Source: Lamellibrachia satsuma (taxonomy: Eukaryota; Annelida; Polychaeta; Sabellida; Siboglinidae). From it: a stretch of 64,000 nucleotides of DNA. The position numbers and the translations under genes are program-made. The stretch's first letter is position 1. Every line of letters starts with the position of its first letter. The notes under the pieces were generated by a model, which saw nothing but the letters and a program-made list of their open reading frames with translations, was not told the DNA's origin and made no database searches. The stretch spans positions 3,587,501 through 3,651,500 of the forward strand of contig BSQZ01000030.1 of NCBI GenBank assembly GCA_033239005.1, read 5' to 3'. Positions 26,496 to 37,479 of this stretch are shown in pieces.

Positions 26496-26862
26496 CAAGC
26501 ACTGCCGGGAGAGCAAGCACTGCCGGGAGAGCAAGTACTGCCGGGAGAGTAAGTACTGCCGGGAGAGCAAGCACTGCCGGGAGAGCAAGTACTGCCGGGA
26601 GAGTAAGTACTGCCGGGAGAGCAAGTACTGCCGGGAGAGCAAGCACTGCCGGGAGAGCAAGTACTGCCGGGAGAGCAAGTACTGCCGGGAGAGCAAGCAC
26701 TGCCGGGAGAGCAAGTACTGCCGGGAGAGCAAGCACTGCCGGGAGAGCAAGTATTGCCGGGAGAGCAAGCACTGCTGGGAGAGCAAGTACTGCCGGGAGA
26801 GCAAGTACTGCCGGTAGAGCAAGCACTGCCGGGAGAGCAAGTACTGCCGGTAGAGCAAGCAG
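26496..26862. repeat. 18-bp tandem array, about 20 copies
   Basis: Unit TACTGCCGGGAGAGCAAG, alternating with CACTGCCGGGAGAGCAAG. TAC and CAC alternate irregularly. Frames on both strands (KYCRES; LLALPAV) are artefacts of the unit. Confidence 0.97.
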
Positions 26863-27292
26863 TGTACGATTTACGGCGCCTCGGCTCGAGGCGGACGACA
26901 CATAACGCGTGTCAGATGGCGAGTCTCGGCGAAGACAGAGCAACATCCGTCGCCTGTGGCACGGCACAGCGACCGCGGGCCGCGCCCAGCTGTGCACGTC
27001 ATATCTCAGTGTCACCGACGGAGAGAAACACCGGAGGAGCCGTGCAGGACGTACAGTTGACGCATTACTCCATACAAAACACCACTGTCGTGTCTATAAC
27101 GTATTTTCAAAACACGTGTAGCAATCGAGTAGCATGTGTAGCAATCGAGTCTGAAAGAAACAAGTTTGCATCGGTGGTTCACACTAAATTACATAAATCT
27201 ACTCATTTAAAATGAGCAGATCAAGTAACACCAAAAACACGATAGGAATGTGACTAAATATTAGTCAATAAAAAATAATATAATCTTAACAA
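26863..27292. other. Unique sequence, no recognised gene
   Basis: GC-rich to about 27040 then AT-rich; no gene recognised. Confidence 0.3.
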
Positions 27293-27749
27293 CGGGCGGG
27301 CGGGCGGGCGGGCGGGCGGGCGGGCGGGCGGGCGGGCGGGCGGGCGGGCGGGCGGGCGGGCGGGCGGGCGGGCGGGCGGGCGGGCGGGCGGGCGGGCGGG
27401 CGGGCGGGCGGGCGGGCGGGCGGGCGGGCGGGCGGGCGGGCGGGCGGGCGGGCGGGCGGGCGGGCGGGCGGGCGGGCGGGCGGGCGGGCGGGCGGGCGGG
27501 CGGGCGGGCGGGCGGGCGGGCGGGCGGGCGGGCGGGCGGGCGGGCGGGCGGGCGGGCGGGCGGGCGGGCGGGCGGGCGGGCGGGCGGGCGGGCGGGCGGG
27601 CGGGCGGGCGGGCGGGCGGGCGGGCGGGCGGGCGGGCGGGCGGGCGGGCGGGCGGGCGGGCGGGCGGGCGGGCGGGCGGGCGGGCGGGCGGGCGGGCGGG
27701 CGGGCGGGCGGGCGGGCGGGCGGGCGGGCGGGCGGGCGGGCGGGCGGGC
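27293..27749. repeat. (GGGC)n tetranucleotide array, about 457 bp
   Basis: Uninterrupted CGGG repeats. The right edge merges into GCGGATCC, which looks like a transposon terminus, so the array may have grown from that short GGGGCGG word. The + strand can form G-quadruplexes. Confidence 0.98.
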
Positions 27750-28047
27750 GGATCCGGATCCAGGGGGTCTTAGGGGTCTCAAACCCTCCGGATCCAGGGG
27801 GTCTTAGGGGTCTCAAACCCCCCTAGACCCCTGTGTCCGTGGCAAATATTACGATACAGGAACACGTATATAGGCCTACATCGGAAATAGTGTCAATGTA
27901 AAGATTGAAGTATTAGCAGCCGGATGATATTAACCCTTATGTAAGTAGAATGACACATGTGTCGCCCCCCCACCGGTTCGTAAGTAGAATGACATATGAC
28001 TACGACTGACTGAGACCCCCCTGCCAACAAGCCTAGATCCGCCCCTG
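27749..28047. mobile_element. Possible DNA-transposon (MITE-like) remnant
   Basis: The right end, read on the minus strand, is CAGGGGCGGATCTAGGCTTG followed by a G-run. The left end, read on the + strand, is GCGGATCCGGATCCAGGGGG followed by TCTTAGGGGTCTC. Both ends share GCGGATCYAG pointing inward, as terminal inverted repeats do. The left end is internally duplicated (35-bp unit, two copies at 27756-27825), and its outer CAGGG is replaced by the GGGC array. No transposase is visible. Termini beginning CAGGGGCGGATC are common on non-autonomous DNA elements of marine invertebrates, from memory and unverified here. Confidence 0.5.
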
Positions 28048-28912
28048 GACATACATTGGCGACACACGAGGACTTGAGTCGTCGTTGTGGTTTTTTAAAG
28101 CCCGCCAGACACATACCGAATTTTAGTCGCCAACAGTTGATTGATACCCATAGCTACAAATACCTAGTTAGCTACCAATCGGCCGACCGTCGGCCGACCT
28201 ATTTTTCAGATGTTCACAAAAACAGTATTGCCAACTGTTGGTGGAGAACATACGCATAACGACTACATTTGAGTTGCCAACTAAAAAAGTAGTCGCCAAC
28301 GTGTTGGCGACTGAAGAATCAGTTTGTGTATTGGCTGGTTGAAGACGGCGCCGACCACGATCACGTCACGGGCTGACGCGGCGACACCTGAACACGCACA
28401 CGGCGACAAGTGCTTGTCCCGGCTGACCGACTTTCTCGCTGCGAACCATGATACCTGTGAAAAATAGTGTTTTACGACAACCGGAACCGCAGGTATTGCC
28501 CTCGTTTTTGTGCATTTTTCGAAATTTATCTCTTCGGATTTCCTAACGGCCACGTGCTTGATGGCGACGTGTGGTTTCAATTGAAAATGTTATAGTGGAT
28601 TTCCTCTAGAGCGACTTATTATAAAACTATGATAAGTGGCTTTTTACATCTTATTGGGCAGCATACAAATGCGAGTTCTCAAGACCTGGATAGATCAACA
28701 CTGAATTATGTATAAATAAACCCGTTCTGTGTGTACAATGGACTTCGCTTGCCCTCATCTTGCTTTTAAGATTTTGATTGTTATATTCTACATCTGTTAC
28801 AACCTAGTCCTTATATGATGTCTAGTTGGCCGGGTATCCGATTCTCTGGGTCTGTTGTATAAATGTCAGATGTCCAGTTGTTCGGTCATACCCGCCGTTA
28901 CGCAGACGTACA
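28048..28912. other. Unique sequence, no recognised gene
   Basis: No gene seen. The words GTCGCCAAC and GTTGGCGACT recur around 28120-28310 in both orientations, suggesting a small decayed inverted-repeat region. Confidence 0.35.
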
Positions 28913-30010
28913 TCTAAACATAAACGTACATCATAACATAGACGTACAACCTTAACTTAGACGTACATAACTAACATAGACGTACAATCCTAACATAGAC
29001 GTACGTCCTTAACGTAGTCGTACATCCCTAACGTAGTCGCATATCCCTAACGTAGACGTACATCCCTAAAGTAGACGTACATCCCTAACGTAGTCGTACA
29101 TCCCTAACGTAGTCGTACATCCCTAACTTAGACGTACATCCCTAACGTAGACGTACATCCCTAACGTAGCCGTACAATCCTAACATAGACGTACATCCCT
29201 AACGTAGTCGTATATCCATAACGTAGACGTACATCCCTAACGTAGTCGTACAATCCTAACATAGACGTACATCCCTAACATAGACGTACGTCACTAACGT
29301 AGTCGTACATCCATAACATAGACGTACATCCCTAACGTAGTCGTACATCCCTAACGTAGTCGTACATCCCTAACGTAGACGTACATCCCTAACGTAGACG
29401 TACATCCCTAACGTATACGTACATCCCTAACGTAGTCGTACAATCCTAACATAGACGTACGTCCCTAACGTAGTCGTACATCCCTAACGTAGACGTACAT
29501 CCCTAACATAGACGTACATCCATAACGTAGTCGTACATCCCTAACGTAGACGTACATCCCTAACGTAGACGTACAATCCTAACATAGACGTACATCCTAA
29601 CGTAGACGTACAATCCTAACATAGACGTACATCCCTAACGTAGACGTACAATCCTAACGTACACGTACATCCCTAACATAGACGTACATCCCTAACGTAG
29701 ACGTACATCCCTAACATAGACGTACAACCCTAACCTAGTCGTGCATCCCTAACATAGATGTACAACCGTAACAAAGACGTACATCCCTAACATAGACGTA
29801 CAATCCTAACATAGACGTACATCACTAACATAGATGTACAATCCTAACGTAGACGTACAACACTAACATAGACGTACATCCTAACGTAGACGTACAACCC
29901 TAACATAGACGTACAACACTAACATAGACGTACATCCTAACGTAGACGTACAACCCTAACATAGACGTACAAAACTAACATAGACGTACATCCTAACGTA
30001 GACGTACAAC
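28913..30010. repeat. 19-bp satellite, about 57 copies
   Basis: Unit CGTAGACGTACATCCCTAA, with variants GTAGTCG, ACATAGACG and CAATCCTAA. Most units contain CCCTAA, the same six bases as the telomere hexamer seen at 33.36 kb. That may be chance. Divergence rises toward both edges. Confidence 0.96.
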
Positions 30011-30655
30011 TATATTGTGTGTGCGTCGATTGCTCGAGCATGTTGTAAATCACCCAGTCCCCTTGTGTTTATGGTAATTCTCAAACTTCGACTTTTGGCC
30101 ATTTGAGCATGGACCAACGTAGTCGAGTGTTTTGTTGGCAATGTTAAAGACCCTGGTTGATAGCTCTCTGCGTGGCGGGCGCAGAACCGCAAATATCCGA
30201 GTGTCAATACACGACACTTGTGTAGAGTGGATGGATGTCCTACCAGAGCTCCAAAGGATAGCTTAATGTGAAAGCGTGATAAAGATAAATACGTTTCCGC
30301 CTATAAGTGCAATCCGTATGAGACATTACTATTCAGTCTGACTGATTTGTTCAACCAACGCACAATGTTACAGAATGGCCATATCCGTGACAAATCAAGA
30401 CGCACTGCTTTAGGAATGAGCCAATATTTACACAGGTTGTAGGTCGAAGTGATATATGGCGGCTCGCTGCTGACAGAGGCGCGTCGAATAAACGTTAGTC
30501 GGTTCGGTGTCGTTGTGTACGAGGCGCCGTAGCAGTAAAAACGGTTATGAAACGGCGAAACCTGTCGAGTCTGCGCGACCGCTGGTCAAGTCTGCGAGAG
30601 CGATCGATTGTGCGAGAACGATCGAGTCTGGTTACCACTGAAAACAGCGATGTAG
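30011..30655. other. Unique sequence, no recognised gene
   Basis: Short direct repeats of CGATCGAGTCTG and CTGCGAGAG occur at 30560-30635. No gene supported. Confidence 0.35.
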
Positions 30656-30915
30656 GATGTGAAGCGAAGTAATGCTGCAAATAGCATAATATAATATACT
30701 ATCCAGATAAAAGTGGCTATAAGTAATCATGACACAGTAATTTATATTTTATTAATTGTCATGAATCATTCACAAAAAATGTTTCACATTAAACGAATAT
30801 AATAAATTATCTACAGATTTATGTAAATGTTAGCCACGTGAATATGCTTAAAAACAAAATTGACAATATAATTAAATATTGTAAGACGACAATGTCGCGA
30901 GACGGCCTGTAGAAT
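30656..30915 (+). mobile_element. LINE 3' end fragment (copy A)
   Basis: The segment matches, in inverted orientation and with moderate divergence, 34290-34550. Shared words include AAAAGTGGCTA, ACAGTAATTTA, CATTAAACGAAT and TTATCTACAGATT. Near its end it encodes VNVSHVNMLKNKID, the C-terminal LINE motif. One base near 30828 breaks the frame between a preceding NKLSTDL and that motif, so the copy is dead. The catalytic RT domain is absent. Confidence 0.7.
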
Positions 30916-31288
30916 ACGTAACGAATTCAGTGAATGGTTGTAGAGGTTCAACCCCTAGAATCTCAGATTTATCTTTTTCTCCATTATTATTCTAATTAGT
31001 ATTTTATTAATTATATTTAGTGCAACAATCGCTTTTGCATATGTCTTTGATTGACGATACGTTGTACCAATTATTTCTACATGTGGCTAAGTAGCGACTA
31101 AACTGGTTACGACGTAAAACAACAGGATGTACAGCCGGTCAGCATTTTTGCTCTTTTCTCGCCGTCTTTGCGGTTTCTTTTTTGTATTGTCGCTCCGTTT
31201 AACTTTAGAATAATAATTATTTCATTTAGTACACGTTCCTTAAAACAAAACACGCCAGTCGACAGCAGTTAAACTCATTTGTAGGTCA
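30916..31288. other. AT-rich unique sequence
   Basis: No recognised feature. Confidence 0.3.
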
Positions 31289-32490
31289 GTGGCAGCGGCA
31301 GCGGCAGCGGCAGCGGCAGCGGCAGCGGCAGCGGCAGCGGCAGCGGCAGCGGCAGCGGCAGCGGCAGCGGCAGCGGCAGCGGCAGCGGCAGCGGCAGCGG
31401 CAGTGGCTGTGGCAGTGGCAGTGGCAGTGGCTGTGGCAGCGGCAGCGGCTGTGGCTGTGGCTGTGACAGTGGCTGTGACAGTGGCAGTGGCAGTGGCAGT
31501 GGCAGAGGCTGCGGCAGTGGCTGCGGCAGCGGCAGCGGCAGTGGCAGTGGCAGTGGCAGTGGCAGTGGCAGAGGCTGCGGCTGTGGCAGCGGCAGCGGCA
31601 GCGGCTGTGGCAGTGGCAGTGGCAGTGGCAGTGGCTGTGGCAGTGGCTGTGGCAGTGGCAGTGGCAGTGGCAGTGGCAGCGGCAGCGGCAGCGGCAGCGG
31701 CAGCGGCTGTGGCAGTGGCAGTGGCAGTGGCAGTGGCAGTGGCAGTGGCAGTGGCAGTGGCAGTTGCAGTGGCAGTGGCAGTTGCAGTGGCAGTGGCAGT
31801 GGCAGTGGCAGTGGCAGTGGCAGTGGCAGTGGCAGTGGCAGTTTCAGTGGCAGTGGCAGTTGCAGTGGCAGTGGCAGTGGCAGCGACAGCGGCAGCGGCA
31901 GCGGCAGTGGCAGTTGAAGTGGCAGTGGCAGTTGCAGTTGCAGTGGCAGTGGCAGTGGCAGTGGCAGTGGCAGTGGCAGTGGCAGTGGCAGTGGCAGTGG
32001 CAGTGGCAGTGGCAGTGGCAGTTGCAGTGGCAGTGGCAGTGGCAGTTGCAGTGGCAGTGGCAGTGGCAGTGGCAGTGGCAGTGGCAGTGGCAGTGGCAGT
32101 GGCAGTGGCAGTGGCAGTGGCAGTGGCAGTGGCAGTGGCAGTTGCAGTGGCAGTGGCAGTGGCAGTGGCAGTGGCAGTTGCAGTTGCAGTGGCAGTGGCA
32201 GTGGCAGTGGCAGTGGCAGTGGCTGCGGCAGTGGCAGTGGCAGTGGCAGTGGCAGTGGCTGCGGCAGCGGCAGCGGCAGCGGCAGTGGCAGTTGTATTGG
32301 CAGTGGCAGTGGCAGTGGCAGTGGCAGTGGCAGTGGCAGTGGCAGTGGCAGTGGCAGTGGCAGTTGCAGTGGCTGTGGCAGTGGCAGTGGCAGTGGCAGT
32401 GGCAGTGGCAGTGGCAGTGGCAGTGGCAGTGGCAGTGGCAGTGGCAGTGGCAGTGGCAGTGGCAGTGGCAGTGACAGTGGCAGTGACATT
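31289..32490. repeat. 6-bp (GGCAGC/GGCAGT)n array, about 1.2 kb
   Basis: A long hexanucleotide array. The left part is GGCAGC, the right part mostly GGCAGT, with GGCTGT, GGCTGC and TTGCAG variants between. Open frames of poly-Ala/Val, Trp-Gln and Leu-Pro repeats occur in several frames on both strands and are artefacts. Confidence 0.98.
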
Positions 32491-32778
32491 GAATAGACTG
32501 TTTTTTGTGAGCTATCTTATCTTTTGCTCCTATAACGTACCAACAACACCAATTTTCCAGATTAACCCAGAAATTTTTTTTGTTTTATGAAATGATGTCA
32601 TTTATGATGATTTATTACTTTTAATTATGTTAGTGGGTTTAGAAAATTACAGAATGTAAGAGTGAAAGGAATTCTTTGGCAGACATGGACTGAGAGAAAG
32701 TCTAGAGATGCTGGAGGTATTCTGGATCGGGCAACATATCTAGAAATAAGACTGAATGGGAAGAAACTGAACCAACGA
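32491..32778. other. Unique sequence, perhaps the 5' part of the LINE that follows
   Basis: A + frame from 32662 reads MKGILWQTWTERKSR and could belong to the retrotransposon at 33.04 kb, but I cannot confirm it. Confidence 0.25.
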
Positions 32779-32779
32779 G

Positions 32780-32950
32780 ACAGCCTTGTCTGTCTGGGTG
32801 GGGCGGTCTGGGGGACAGCGGCACGGAGACGGAATGAACACAAGACAGCCTTGTCTGTCTGGGTGGGGCGGTCTGGGGGACGGCGGCACGGAGACGGAAT
32901 GAACACAAGACAGCCTTGTCTGTCTGGGTGGGGCGGTCTGGGGGTGCCTG
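32780..32950. repeat. 65-bp tandem array, about 2.6 copies
   Basis: CAGCCTTGTCTGTCTGGGTG recurs at 32781, 32846 and 32911, exactly 65 bp apart. Confidence 0.95.
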
Positions 32951-33039
32951 GAGGGAAGGGGACGGGTGATTGGAGATATAAATATATTTCGGAAACTAAA
33001 AGGAAAGGTGCTTAGCTCATGCGTAACACCAGCACATCA

Positions 33040-33358
33040 TAAAACAACAAGAAAAACTGAAAGTTTGCGAGAATAACTGGGTGGAAAGAACTGCGGGAGT
33101 GAAAAGAATAGACAAGTGAAGAATGGACGAGTTGAGGGAGGAAGCTGGTGTGAGAGAGTATCACGAGGAAGCTGGCGAAGAGCCGTCTAAAGTGAGCTGA
33201 ACACGTAGAAAGAATGGAAGGGGTACAATTGACGAAGAGAACGAATGCGCTTGGAGTGGAAGGTAGAAGGGCTGAGATGGGAGGACTGCGTAAAGAGAGG
33301 TGTCCGGACTACAGGGATAAAGGGGAGAGCAACAAAGGCAGACAGAGTAAGAGACCCA
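33040..33358 (+). mobile_element. RTE-like LINE, C-terminal ORF fragment
   Basis: The + strand translates to KLKVCENNWVERTAGVKRID, then RMDELREEAGV. In other frames it then gives VERMEGVQLTKR and LRWEDCVKRG. These are the familiar blocks at the end of RTE-type reverse-transcriptase ORFs, after the RT domain. At least two stops and several frame changes separate the blocks, so this is a pseudogene. It ends in CCCTAA telomere hexamers at 33360. No catalytic RT residues are present. Confidence 0.7.
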
Positions 33359-33418
33359 GCTAACCCTAACCCTAACCCTAACCCTAACACTAAACACCTA
33401 ACCCTAACCCTAACCCAG
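33359..33418. repeat. Interstitial telomere-type repeat (CCCTAA)n
   Basis: About nine CCCTAA hexamers, with a CACTAAACAC interruption near 33387-33398. TTAGGG is the telomere repeat of most animals outside arthropods and some nematodes. It lies straight after the LINE tail. Confidence 0.9.
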
Positions 33419-33555
33419 CTGACCTCTGCCTATGTGATTCCAACACAGGTTACACATGTAGCCGTGTCATTGAGATATATACATTGAGAGCTGGTCTATG
33501 ATTATTGCGACTCTGCCAGTACATTCCAATATAATGTAGACTTGTCAATTCATCC

Positions 33556-33905
33556 AGTAAGTGGCAGTGGCCGCGGCCGTGTAAGCGTGTAAGTGGCAGT
33601 GGCCGCGGCCGTGTAAGCGTGTAAGTGGCAGTGGCCGCGGCCGTGTAAGCGTGTAAGTGGCAGTGGCCGCGGCCGTGTAAACGTGTAAGTGGCAGTGGCC
33701 GCGGCCGTGTAAGCGTGTAAATGGCAGTGGCCGCGGCCGTGTAAACGTGTAAGTGGCAGTGGCCGCGGCCGTGTAAACGTGTAAGTGGCAGTGGCCGCGG
33801 CCGTGTAAGCGTGTAAATGGCAGTGGCCGCGGCCGTGTAAGCGTGTAAGTGGCAGTGGCCGCGGCCGTGTAAGCGTGTAAGTGGCAGTGACCGCGGCCGT
33901 GTAAG
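33556..33905. repeat. 32-bp tandem array, 11 copies
   Basis: The unit contains AAGTGGCAGTGGCCGCGGCC and GTGTAAGCGT. Each unit holds the 10-bp palindrome GGCCGCGGCC (a SacII site). Copies differ by A/G at two positions. Confidence 0.97.
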
Positions 33906-33923
33906 TGGAATTTACTTAACCAA

Positions 33924-33985
33924 TGATAACAATGTGACAAACAATGTGACAAACAATGTGACAAACAATGCGACAAACAATATGA
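33924..33985. repeat. 12-bp tandem unit TGACAAACAATG, about 5 copies
   Basis: Near-perfect copies, with CGACAAACAATA at the right edge. Confidence 0.9.
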
Positions 33986-34204
33986 CAAAGCGTTCCATAA
34001 TTGTACCTGTCATATTGACATGTTTCATGTGATAGTCAGATATGTAACTTGTAAACTTATCAAGTTAGAGACACCTGAAAACATGGTCAAATAACGGGTA
34101 AGATTTTCGGTGCTTATAGCGTGTGGATGTTTCACACGCCGAGCGAACTCTACCACTTCGCTATAACCGTTCACCTGTAAAGTTGCATTGAATTCGTTAT
34201 GTAT

Positions 34205-34318
34205 TCTACCGTCTCGTGACATTGTCGTCTTACGTTATGTATTCTACTGACCGTCTCGTGACATTGTCGTCTTACGTTATGTATTCTACTGACCGTCTCG
34301 TGACATTGTCGTTTACGA
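34205..34318. repeat. 42-bp tandem unit, about 2.6 copies
   Basis: CGTCTCGTGACATTGTCGTC followed by TTACGTTATGTATTCTA repeats at 34210 and 34252. It is an internal duplication at the 3' end of the inverted LINE tail next to it; the same word, ATGTCGCGAGACGG, ends the copy at 30.9 kb. Confidence 0.85.
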
Positions 34319-34550
34319 GATTTTATTCCATATAGTTAATTTTGTTTTTAAACATATTCACGCTGCTAACATTTACACAATCTGTAGATAATGTATTCCA
34401 TTCGTTTAATGTCCTATGTGAAAATGACAGTATATGAAATGTAAATTACTGTGTTTAGATAACTTTTAGCCACTTTTACCAGGATTGTATATTATATTGT
34501 GCTTACTGCGTCGTTACTTCGCTGCACGTCCTACATCGCTGTTTCTTTGA
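34290..34550 (-). mobile_element. LINE 3' end fragment (copy B, inverted)
   Basis: On the minus strand it encodes LNEWNTLSTDCVNVSSVNMF followed by KNKIN, the LINE C-terminal motif, better preserved than in copy A at 30656-30915. A stop follows shortly after. The two copies point toward each other across about 3.4 kb that holds the GGCAGY array, an RTE-like fragment and the telomere repeats. Confidence 0.75.
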
Positions 34551-35695
34551 CTTTTTGCCAGTGCGCTCGATGACAGATGGTCAAATGTCTGGCGGTCACC
34601 AGCCCTGAGTGGACAGCTGGTTGTCGTCATGTTCTAAGGAGCGGCTCAACGCCTCCGACGAGTTTCTTGCTGTCTTTGATTTCCTCTGATTAATCGGCAC
34701 ATATGGCTTATATATGGCGTACGAAAATTTAGATAAGGAAGCACATACAACTTGCTTCTTTAAAAAGGTTTTACCAACAGTAGGGTGTGGCCAAGGATAT
34801 GTCGATCGACGGGGAACGACTGAACGATAGGGCGACGGGCAAGTTGTGGCACAATGTGTAACGGCGACCAGCATTGGCTTGTCTCGTATGATCAGTAGGG
34901 CATGACTTGTCTCATACGATCAGTAGGGCATGACACGTGTGCATCAGAGTACAGACGAGTGTATGACTCAAAGAAACGGTTAACAATGAGACATGACTCA
35001 AAGAACAGACGACAACAGATGGTCAGAGTAGAATTATTCAAATATACGATGACCAGTTCGGTATGACCCAAAAGAAACGATGACCAGTAGGGCCTCAAAC
35101 AATGGATGACCAGTGGAGGGTCAGTAGTTGACGAAAACAAATGACGGAGAACAAATAAAAGAGAAATTAAGAGTGAAAGTCCACCGATAAAACGATAAGT
35201 TGGAGCTATAATTATAGGTTTGCCTGTTATTGTTATAAAGCCTGGAGCCTAAGCGTCATCGACGCCAAATATAAATTATTGATGTCGCATAGGGGTCCAT
35301 GTGCCCCAGGGTAAAATGTGTAAATATGCCCCAAAAATGTAAACTATTTGCTTAACACGGTCATTTCGCCGGCGAAAGGCATGCTACCTAGGACTGTCGA
35401 TAGTATCGATCAGTCTTTGTAGTTGCCACTGACACCGAGCAGTGTGGCGTGCTGTGGAATTCGCCTTGCTTCCACAGAGCCGTCCTGTAGCCGGGTTGGA
35501 CGTTGTTCCCGGGCACTGGCGCGTGTCGTACCCGCCGGACCGCTGTTGGCCGTCTTCCGGTCGCCCAGTGTTATCGAGTCATCTTCTCCAGCCAACGACG
35601 CTCGCAGCGGCTTTGCCAACTGTCGACGGTCCACACGCGTTGCCTGTCGAATTCCGGTTGATTATCGGGGGACATTATTATATGTCTTTTTATAT
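34551..35695. other. Unique sequence, no recognised gene
   Basis: Short duplication of ACGATCAGTAGGGCATGAC at 34887-34932. Frames such as 34596-34874 (minus) show no family I recognise. Confidence 0.35.
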
Positions 35696-35699
35696 AGGC

Positions 35700-36925
35700 T
35701 ATACACACGTTGTTGCAAGTCATGTCCTTCGCCCACTGACACACGTTGTTGCAGGTCATGTCCTTCGCCCAGTGACACACGTTGTTGCAGGTCATGTCCC
35801 TCGCCCACTGACACACGTTGTTGCAGGTCATGTCCCTCGCCCAGTGACACACGTTGTTGCAGGTCATGTCACTCGCCCAGTGACACACGTTGTTGCAGGT
35901 CATGTCCTTCGCCCACTGACACACGTTGTTGCAGGTCATGTCCTTCGCCCAGTGACACACGTTGTTGCAGGTCATGTCACTCGCCCAGTGACACACGTTG
36001 TTGAAGGTCATGTCACTCGCCCAGTGACACACGTTGTTGCAGGTCATGTCACTCGCCCAGTGACACACGTTGTTGCAGGTCATGTCACTCGCCCAGTGAC
36101 ACACGTTGTTGCAGGTCATGTCACTCGCCCAGTGACACACGTTGTTGCAGGTCATGTCACTCGCCCAGTGACACACGTTGTTGCAGGTCATGTCCCTCGC
36201 CCAGTGACACACGTTGTTGCAGGTCATGTCCCTCGCCCAGTGACACACGTTGTTGCAGGTCATGTCCCTCGCCCAGTGACACACGTTGTTGCAGGTCATG
36301 TCCCTCGCCCAGTGACACACGTTGTCACAGGTCATGCCCGTCACTCAGTGACACACGTTGTTGCAGGTCACGTCTCTCGCCCAATGACACACGTTGTCAC
36401 AGGTCATGTCCCTCACTCAATGACACACGTTGTCACAGGTCATGTCCTTTACCCAATGATACACGTTGTCACAGGTCATGTCCTTCACTCAATGACACAC
36501 GTTGTTGCAGGTCATGTCCCTCACCCAATGGCAAACGTTGTCACAGGTCATGTCCTTCACTCAATGATACACGTTGTCACAGGTCATGTCCGTCACTCAA
36601 TGACACACGTTGTCGCAGGTCATATCCCTGACCCATTTACACACGTTGTCACAGGTCATGTCCCTCACCCAATTACACACGTTGTCGCAGGTCATGCCCC
36701 TCACCCAATGACACACGTTGTCGCAGGTCATGTCCCTCACCCAATTACACACGTTGTCGCAGGTCATGTCCCTCACCCAATTACACACGTTGTCGCAGGT
36801 CATGCCCCTCACCCAATGACACACGTTGTCGCAGGTCATGTCCCTCACCCAATTACACACGTTGTCGCAGGTCATGTCCCTCACCCAATTACACACGTTG
36901 TCGCAGGTCATGTCCCTCGCCTGCT
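35700..36925. repeat. 36-bp tandem array, about 34 copies
   Basis: The unit contains ACACACGTTGTTGCAGGTCA and TGTCCCTCGCCCAGTG. Left two thirds: TTGTTGCAGG with CGCCCAGTG. Right third (from about 36310): TTGTCACAGG or TTGTCGCAGG with CACCCAATG and CACCCAATT. The unit length keeps frames open on both strands (THVVAGHV; MTCNNVCHWA). Confidence 0.97.
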
Positions 36926-36964
36926 GCAGAATTTTCATAAAATCATACTATTTTTTTCTCGTCA

Positions 36965-37305
36965 AAAATCAGCATAGGCGATACTTGCCAGAAACAAGAG
37001 TATTCTATGATCAGCATGGGATATACTTGCCAGAAACAAGAGTATTATGTGATCAGCATGGGAGATACTTGCCAGAAACAAGAGTATTATGTGATCAGCA
37101 TGGGAGATACTTGCCAGAAACAAGAGTATTATGTGATCAGCATGGGAGATACTTGCCAGAAACAAGAGTATTATGTGATCAGCATGGGAGATACTTGCCA
37201 GAAACAAGAGTATTATGTGATCAGCATGGGAGATACTTGCCAGAAACAAGAGTATTATATGATCAGCATGGGAGATACTTGCCAGAAACAAGAGTATTCT
37301 GTCTA
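36965..37305. repeat. 42-bp tandem array, about 8 copies
   Basis: The unit contains GATACTTGCCAGAAACAAGA and GTATTATGTGATCAGCATGG. Inner copies are identical and edge copies vary. It lies 40 bp from the 36-bp array. Confidence 0.97.
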
Positions 37306-37479
37306 CATACGCAGGGGATCCTTCCATCACGTCGAGCGTCCTGAGCTTCAACAACTGCTCCTCCAGGATGTTCCAGAGAACTAGGTGCGGGGACACGAGT
37401 CTCTGTGTTCATCTGTGTTCCTCTGTGTTGGTTCCTGTCTGTACTTGTCACTTGAGCGTCTGGCGGCAGGCATTGAAGT

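Noticed and set aside
31275..32590. Frames of 404 (minus) and 433 (+) codons of poly-Leu/Pro and poly-Ala/Val
   Set aside because: Translations of the GGCAGY hexanucleotide array.
35442..36977. 511-codon + frame and 257-codon minus frame
   Set aside because: Both are carried by the 36-bp array.
36965..37305. CRISPR-like regular array
   Set aside because: Units repeat over their whole 42 bp with no unique spacers, and the genome is eukaryotic.
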